A stretch of DNA of 64,000 bases from UBA8079 sp049601915 (GTDB lineage: Bacteria > Pseudomonadota > Alphaproteobacteria > UBA6615), in NCBI GenBank assembly GCA_049601915.1, contig JBMYRB010000003.1, forward strand, positions 434,001 to 498,000, in the 5' to 3' direction. Both the position numbers and the translations under genes were made by a program. The notes beneath the pieces are model-generated. The model made no database searches. It saw only the letters and a program-made list of their open reading frames with translations, and was not told the DNA's origin. Position 1 is the first letter of the stretch, and each line of letters begins with the position of its first letter. Of this stretch, positions 59,900-64,000 are shown one piece after another.

Positions 59900-60685
59900 T
59901 TAGCGCGCGAAATACTCCGCGACGATTTTATTGAACTCGGCCGGCACGGTCCGGGAACAGGCATGCCCACCATACTCAAGCAGTTTGTATTCGGCGTCCG
60001 GGATTACGGAAGCCAATGCCGCCGAAAAATAGGATGGTGTCTGTTGATCGTCGCGCGCACACAGCACCAGTGTCGGGACCACGATATCCGAAAGCTGGTC
60101 GCGGCGATCAAATGCCTGGACCGCCTCTATCCGGCTTGTCATGACCGCGGTGGGGGCCAGCATGGCGACCTGCGCCGCCTGCTGCGCCTCGAGCATCTCG
60201 GAATTCTCCGCAATCCATGCCGGCGGATAGAGCATCAGGCTCGTCATGTCGCCGTAGAGTTCCGGCCCCTGATTCTCCAGAATTGAACGCCGGACACGCC
60301 ACACTTTGGACCGGTAGGCATCACCATGGGTCGTGCTGGCGTAGATCACCAGTTTGCGCAGACGTTCGGGATTCTCAATCGCGATGATTTGACCGATGTT
60401 GCCACCCGTCGAATGGCCGAGATAGTCGACCTGCTCAAGCCCTAGCGCGTCGAGCAAAGCGAGAAGATCGTCGCGCAACTGCTCAACTCCGGTGACCGGC
60501 TCATGGCTGGTCCGACCGGTTCCACGTTGATCGTAGGAGATGACCCTATGGGTGCGCGAGAAAAACGCCACCTGTTCGGCCCAGTAGTTTGCGGTTCCTC
60601 CCATGCCCGCCACGAGCAGAAGCGGCGGGCCCTCACCCTGGATATCGTAATACTGGGTGATCCCGTTGGCTTCGATCTGGGCCAT
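59900..60685 (-). CDS. rutD: RutD-like alpha/beta hydrolase
   Basis: A 261-residue alpha/beta hydrolase: LLLVAGMGGTANYWAEQV, RVISYDQRGTGRTSHEP, nucleophile GHSTGGNIGQ near residue 92, Asp/acid region LVLCARDDQQTPSYF near 203, and the C-terminal catalytic His in YGGHACSRTVPAEFN, matching RutD's YGGHAC segment. RutD is thought to hydrolyse carbamate or aminoacrylate in the Rut pathway. Together with RutC this makes a D-C pair in transcription order; rutA, rutB and rutE are absent. The nucleophile is Ser here, where RutD itself has a different elbow, so the exact substrate is open. Confidence 0.78.
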   Translation of the reverse strand: MAQIEANGITQYYDIQGEGPPLLLVAGMGGTANYWAEQVAFFSRTHRVISYDQRGTGRTSHEPVTGVEQLRDDLLALLDALGLEQVDYLGHSTGGNIGQIIAIENPERLRKLVIYASTTHGDAYRSKVWRVRRSILENQGPELYGDMTSLMLYPPAWIAENSEMLEAQQAAQVAMLAPTAVMTSRIEAVQAFDRRDQLSDIVVPTLVLCARDDQQTPSYFSAALASVIPDAEYKLLEYGGHACSRTVPAEFNKIVAEYFAR

Positions 60686-60722
60686 TACAGGTTTCCGCCC
60701 CCGGCAGGCTTACACATTCAGA

Positions 60723-61295
60723 TCAGGACTTCGGCGGGTCGAACGGCATGATCTCGCCAAAGGCGTCGGCGACCTCCGCGCCATACGCCTCGGTCACGCG
60801 TTCCTTGACCGAATGGGGCATTGTTACGTCGTCACGTTCGATGGGGCCGGTCAGGATCGTGAGCTGGACCGCATCTCCCTCACCGACATTGTTGAACTCC
60901 CGATAAACTCCCGGTGGACAGGAAAACACGTCCCACTGATTAAGCACGCGCTTATGCTCTATGGGATCGCCGACCCGGTATTCGATCGAGCCCTGTAGAA
61001 CCATGAACGTCTCATAGGTTTCGTTATGGTCGTGCAGACAGGGACCCTGTCCTGGCGGCATCACGGAGATGAACATGGTGGTCCCGTTGGCCCCGATAAT
61101 TGGCGCACGATTGCCGAACGGGCTTTTCGTGTCTTCAAGGATCACTGCCATGATCTTGCGGGCAAAGAATATTTCCCACGCATCCTGAGGCACCCAGGCC
61201 AAGTCATCGGTCGTCGACATTGGTTCAAGTTTGTCGAACCGCGCGATCCGCGCATCCATTTCCTCAGCCGTCGGCGTAAATATCTCGGTCGGCAT
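60723..61295 (-). CDS. Cupin domain protein
   Basis: A 190-residue single cupin with long N- and C-terminal extensions: APIIGANGTTMFISVMPPGQ, the first motif LHDHNETYETFMVLQGSIEY near residue 90 (His, His, Glu), and the second motif FSCPPGVYREFNNVGEGDAV near 125, where the usual final His appears to be Arg. Such altered sites still bind metal in some members. Ends 37 bases before the RutD-like gene start. It could be part of the same transcript. Confidence 0.8.
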   Translation of the reverse strand: MPTEIFTPTAEEMDARIARFDKLEPMSTTDDLAWVPQDAWEIFFARKIMAVILEDTKSPFGNRAPIIGANGTTMFISVMPPGQGPCLHDHNETYETFMVLQGSIEYRVGDPIEHKRVLNQWDVFSCPPGVYREFNNVGEGDAVQLTILTGPIERDDVTMPHSVKERVTEAYGAEVADAFGEIMPFDPPKS

Positions 61296-61355
61296 GCTGC
61301 CGCTCCCTCTTCACGTTCCAGACAAGGAAAGCCTAACGTATATACCCGGGCGCCT

Positions 61356-62222
61356 CTAGACCGGGAAGTACAGGTCCAGCCAGCCCTTCACTGCGTCACG
61401 CGCGCGCGTGCTATCGACGGAGAATGGGAAATGGTCCACGTCGGATGCAAGGATCAAATCGCAAGGCTGCTTCGAGCGGGCGAAGAGCTGCAAAGACTGA
61501 TCCGTCGGCGTGACGGAATCGTCCGCGGCGTGAAACAGGAGCACCGGCCGAGGCGAGATGTCCGCGATCACGTCATTCGCACGGAAGTCATACATGCTCT
61601 GAGCCGTCTCGGCCGGGAATTCCATCAGCACATTCTTACCCATATGGCCCCGCAGATGTTCGGGAATGGGCACGATGTCCCAACGGCCAACCATCAGCGA
61701 TTTCCCGGTCCTCTCCCGATGGGCCTTACCCTCGGTCAGAATATTCTGGAAACGCGCCCATTCCTCATCTGACTTGTGCTGCAGGCGGAACTTGCTCTCC
61801 CCATCGCCCCAGCCACAGGATGAAATGACCGCCGCAATCCGCTTGTCGACACCCCCGGCATAGACGGCGACGGCCGCCCCGAAGCTATGGCCGATCACGC
61901 CGATCCGGTCGCCATCCACATAGGTTTGCTCGGCAAACCAGGTGACCGCGTTTTTCACGTCCTCCACCTGGTCCTCACACATAACCCAACCGGTCCCACC
62001 CTCGCTGTCACCGCAGCTGCGGAAATCAAACCGCATTACGACATATCCCCAGTCGCACAGCATCTTCGCCAGGATTTCCGGCGTGGAACCGTCCTTGCCG
62101 GTCCCAAAACCGTGCAAAACCAGAAATGCCGGCCGCGAATCTCCCGGCGCCAGGTCCGCAGGTGTGTGGACAACGCCCGCGAGCGTGAGCCCGTCAGACT
62201 TGAATGAGACACTCTGTTCCAA
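61356..62222 (-). CDS. Alpha/beta hydrolase (serine carboxylesterase/dipeptidyl-peptidase-like)
   Basis: A 288-residue alpha/beta hydrolase. The oxyanion loop is FLVLHGFGTGKDGSTPEI, the nucleophile elbow GVIGHSFGAAVAVYAGGV near residue 110, the acid LLFHAADDSVTPTDQS near 225, and the catalytic His ASDVDHFPFSVDSTRAR near 260. The fold resembles prolyl oligopeptidase/dienelactone hydrolase-like esterases. The CxxGDSEGGTG segment near 67 resembles the family's D-x-R-x-x-G-x-S. Its first 29 bases overlap the 3' end of the small membrane protein gene upstream. Confidence 0.88.
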   Translation of the reverse strand: MEQSVSFKSDGLTLAGVVHTPADLAPGDSRPAFLVLHGFGTGKDGSTPEILAKMLCDWGYVVMRFDFRSCGDSEGGTGWVMCEDQVEDVKNAVTWFAEQTYVDGDRIGVIGHSFGAAVAVYAGGVDKRIAAVISSCGWGDGESKFRLQHKSDEEWARFQNILTEGKAHRERTGKSLMVGRWDIVPIPEHLRGHMGKNVLMEFPAETAQSMYDFRANDVIADISPRPVLLFHAADDSVTPTDQSLQLFARSKQPCDLILASDVDHFPFSVDSTRARDAVKGWLDLYFPV

Positions 62223-62457
62223 TGGATGTTCCCCTTAGACTCCGCGCTTTCTCTGATGCGCGTGGCAATTTTTCAGATGTCGATATCGACCGACTTTTTA
62301 TAGCAAGCGATCGCAGCAATGAAAAACCTGCCCCGAGGATGGCCGCGCCGGTAAACAGCATCGCGTGTATCCGCATGCCTTCGTCCGCCGCGCCTCCCGT
62401 AACGCCCAATCCCAGCATAGCTGCCAGCCCGAGCCCAAAGAGTGCTAGTCCGTTCAT
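62194..62457 (-). CDS. Small two-helix membrane protein resembling the CcoN N-terminus
   Basis: An 87-residue frame from the ATG at 62457 (GGGGAC upstream). Two hydrophobic helices, MNGLALFGLGLAAMLGLGVT and IHAMLFTGAAILGAGFSLLR, are separated by GGAADEGMR, then a basic tail SIKSRSISTSEKLPRASEKA. The second helix with its leading His-Ala resembles the extra N-terminal segment I recall from cbb3 oxidase subunit I (CcoN) of rhizobia-like bacteria, here as a free-standing gene. An FNR/FixK-type box lies upstream, which fits micro-oxic control. The C-terminus overlaps the next gene. The family link is from memory and tentative. Confidence 0.5.
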   Translation of the reverse strand: MNGLALFGLGLAAMLGLGVTGGAADEGMRIHAMLFTGAAILGAGFSLLRSLAIKSRSISTSEKLPRASEKARSLRGTSIGTECLIQV

Positions 62458-62542
62458 TGTGTCGTCCCCAGATAAAACAGCGTCATTCCGAACAACGGCC
62501 CGGCCTTCACACTGCTTGTTGCAGGTGCGAAACCCGGTCGTG

Positions 62543-62556
62543 TTGACCTGGATCAA
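62543..62556. promoter_or_regulatory. FNR/FixK-type anaerobox
   Basis: TTGACCTGGATCAA fits the FNR/FixK dyad TTGAT-N4-ATCAA with one mismatch. It is centred about 92 bases upstream of the small membrane protein gene (62457, reverse strand) and 130 bases before the MBL-fold gene at 62682. A role in low-oxygen regulation of the leftward gene is inferred. The FNR-family activator itself is not in the window. Confidence 0.55.
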
Positions 62557-62681
62557 TCAAAAAGAGAAGACCGGACACAGCTAGAATGCGGACGGCGACA
62601 TCCGGGATGCGCGCCGACGGTATCTCGGTCAATCAGACTCGTGTAGAGATCGACATTTCATTGCTGCCGGAACCCCGTCCC

Positions 62682-63317
62682 ATGAAAGCCGTCATCATCC
62701 CCGTCACCGCGTTCCAGCAGAACTGCTCTGTTTTGTGGTGCACCGAAACCAACAAGGCGGCGGTGGTCGACCCCGGCGGCGAGATCGAGCGGATTCAGAC
62801 AGCGATCGATGAGCAAGGCGTCGAGGTCGAGAAAATACTTCTGACCCACGGTCATATCGATCATGCAGGCGCTGCTGCCGACCTGTCTGAGCAGCTCAGC
62901 GTTCCCATCGAGGGCCCGCATATCGAGGACAAGTTCTGGATCGAACAGCTCGCCGAACAAGGCGCACGATTTGGCGTCGAGGCCGGCCGGCCCTTCACGC
63001 CGTCACGCTGGCTCGATCAGGGTGACAGCGTCACCGTCGGGAACCTGAATTTCGAGGTGCGCTTCTGCCCGGGCCATACGCCGGGGCACATCATCTTCTT
63101 CGAACCTGTCTCGCGCATCGCCTTCGTCGGCGACGTGCTGTTTCAGGGCTCGATCGGCCGGACGGACTTCCCCGGCGGCGACCATGACACGCTGATCGCG
63201 TCTATCCGCGAACAGCTCTGGCCGCTGGGCGACGATGTGACCTTTGTGCCCGGCCATGGCGGCGCTTCGACACTCGGTCACGAGCGGGAAACCAACCTCT
63301 TTGTTCGTGAAGCATGA
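62682..63317 (+). CDS. MBL-fold metallo-hydrolase, glyoxalase II-like (YcbL group)
   Basis: A 211-residue hydrolase with the binuclear metal motif LTHGHIDHAGAAADLS near residue 55 (HxHxDH), further ligands in CPGHTPGHIIFF near 133 (His) and AFVGDVLFQGSIGRTDFPGG near 158 (Asp), and the final His in FVPGHGGASTLGHERE. It matches small single-domain YcbL/hydroxyacylglutathione-hydrolase proteins that act on S-lactoylglutathione-type thioesters. I start it at 62682, where family similarity begins; the frame is open 32 codons upstream. It fits with the GST and glutathione chemistry elsewhere in the window. Confidence 0.9.
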   Translation: MKAVIIPVTAFQQNCSVLWCTETNKAAVVDPGGEIERIQTAIDEQGVEVEKILLTHGHIDHAGAAADLSEQLSVPIEGPHIEDKFWIEQLAEQGARFGVEAGRPFTPSRWLDQGDSVTVGNLNFEVRFCPGHTPGHIIFFEPVSRIAFVGDVLFQGSIGRTDFPGGDHDTLIASIREQLWPLGDDVTFVPGHGGASTLGHERETNLFVREA

Positions 63318-63339
63318 CATGCGCGAAGCCTGATCGCGG

Positions 63340-64000
63340 CTAGCGGTTCTGGGTGATCGGCTCTGTCCGGGGCGTGAAGAAGTCGGGTAACTCGCTCTCC
63401 TTCAGCCCTTCATAAAGGCAATGTTTCTTCGGATGGGCCTCATACTGTTCGTCGGGTGACGCGTCCATGGCCGGCGTGGTCGGGATGCAGCCCTCGCAAT
63501 AGGCCTTGATCGTGCGCAGCGGCGGCTCACCCTTGATTGATTCATAGAGTTCGACCGCGGCGTCGATCTTGTCTTTTCCGGCCTCGGCGACAAGAACGAT
63601 CGAACCCTCGGACCCCATCGCCCCGCCGCCGCCGACATGGGTGACATTCTCGATCCCGAACAAAATCTGCAGGGCCTGGACCTCGGTGATCACCGTCCCG
63701 TTGGTCACCGGCATCATGCCGGTGCGCTGGCCAGCATGATAGTAGAACGTGTCCTGTCCCATATGCCGGGCGGCTTCCGTCACCGACGGGATCAACTTCT
63801 CGAGGCCAATCGGGATGATCAGGTTCCCGCCACGTGCCGCCATGATCCCCATCGCAAACCCGATCGTGCCGCAGCCCGGATGGGCGCAGAAGACGCCGGC
63901 GTTGAACGCGGTATCGACGGCGTTGCCGCCCTTGATGAAGACGCTCGTGTCGTCGAAATTTCTGAGCATCTCGTCCATGCGCGGCGCGGGTGGCGTGAGC
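63340..64000 (-). CDS. Unrecognised protein, truncated at the window edge
   Basis: The reverse-strand frame is open from its stop at 63340 to the window edge (220 codons), so the N-terminus is missing. Not recognised. Visible features: a Gly-rich, Cys-containing segment HPGCGTIGFAMGIMAARGGN, repeated small-residue loops GNAVDTAFNAGVFC and THVGGGGAMGSEGSIVLVAE, and a C-terminal acidic/Cys region CEGCIPTTPAMDASPDEQYE. Pockets of Gly and Cys suggest a cofactor- or nucleotide-binding enzyme. No domain can be assigned from what is seen. Confidence 0.75.
   Translation of the reverse strand, partial: LTPPAPRMDEMLRNFDDTSVFIKGGNAVDTAFNAGVFCAHPGCGTIGFAMGIMAARGGNLIIPIGLEKLIPSVTEAARHMGQDTFYYHAGQRTGMMPVTNGTVITEVQALQILFGIENVTHVGGGGAMGSEGSIVLVAEAGKDKIDAAVELYESIKGEPPLRTIKAYCEGCIPTTPAMDASPDEQYEAHPKKHCLYEGLKESELPDFFTPRTEPITQNR

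Noticed and set aside
1..64000. CRISPR arrays, tRNA or rRNA genes, insertion sequences, prophage
   Set aside because: None found by reading: no regularly spaced repeats, transposase motifs or integrases. The inverted repeats are dispersed and intergenic, not an array. A covariance search for tRNAs, including Sec-tRNA, was not possible here.

Overview
This is GC-rich DNA carrying a draft-assembly gap (9 N at 43885-43893). Gene families, short ATGA and CTAG overlaps, slyX, and a family of inverted repeats that each hold two hairpins suggest an alphaproteobacterium, probably Rhodospirillales-like and perhaps an uncultured lineage binned from a metagenome. No rRNA or tRNA was found, so the placement is an inference. 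I saw no phage, IS element or CRISPR array. The content is accessory metabolism: CoA-thioester enzymes, NAD(P)-dependent dehydrogenases, flavin monooxygenases, molybdoenzymes and EamA exporters.

Region 1 (0-9 kb): a partial glutathione transferase, a cupin, a ParB-like mini-protein, a cyclase-family hydrolase, an RraA-type aldolase, then a 2-methylfumaryl-CoA isomerase-like CoA-transferase (mct-like) next to a methylsuccinyl-CoA dehydrogenase (mcd-like). An unrecognised protein made of two tandem copies of one domain follows, then an orphan E1 alpha/beta pair. Region 2 (9-21 kb): an LLM monooxygenase, a ThDP enzyme, an FAH-family hydrolase, two tandem Asp/Glu racemase-like genes, a thiolase, slyX, a GIY-YIG protein, DinB, a 2OG-Fe(II) dioxygenase, cinA and EamA exporters. 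Region 3 (21-32 kb): decayed genes (a haloacetate dehalogenase-like gene with an internal deletion, a DUF1761 gene with a stop codon, an ABC permease remnant) among intact dehydrogenases, including tandem Gfo/Idh/MocA and tandem beta-hydroxyacid dehydrogenase genes.

Region 4 (32-46 kb): a secreted MBL-fold hydrolase, then a glutathione S-transferase whose catalytic cysteine codon is TGA and is followed by a bacterial-SECIS-like hairpin. This is a candidate selenoprotein and the best lead in the window. After it come a double-YciI protein, a ketopantoate-reductase-like gene, a mesaconyl-C4-CoA hydratase-like gene (meh-like), an orphan molybdenum hydroxylase large subunit, two LLM monooxygenases showing gene conversion beside the assembly gap, an orphan ABC permease and an LVIVD-repeat protein. 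Region 5 (46-64 kb): a GntR/UTRA regulator with an enolase-superfamily enzyme, 3-hydroxyacyl-CoA dehydrogenase, MenB/BadI-like hydratase, CoA-transferase, malate/lactate dehydrogenase, an atypical SDR, a DMSO-reductase-family molybdoenzyme, 3-hydroxyanthranilate dioxygenase, a class IV aminotransferase, a rutD-rutC-like pair, hydrolases, and a small CcoN-N-terminus-like membrane protein with an FNR/FixK box upstream.

The mcd-, mct- and meh-like genes could together take methylsuccinyl-CoA through mesaconyl-C1-CoA and mesaconyl-C4-CoA to citramalyl-CoA. The six inverted repeats all lie in the first 36 kb. Four adjacent paralog pairs and at least four broken genes point to ongoing duplication and decay.
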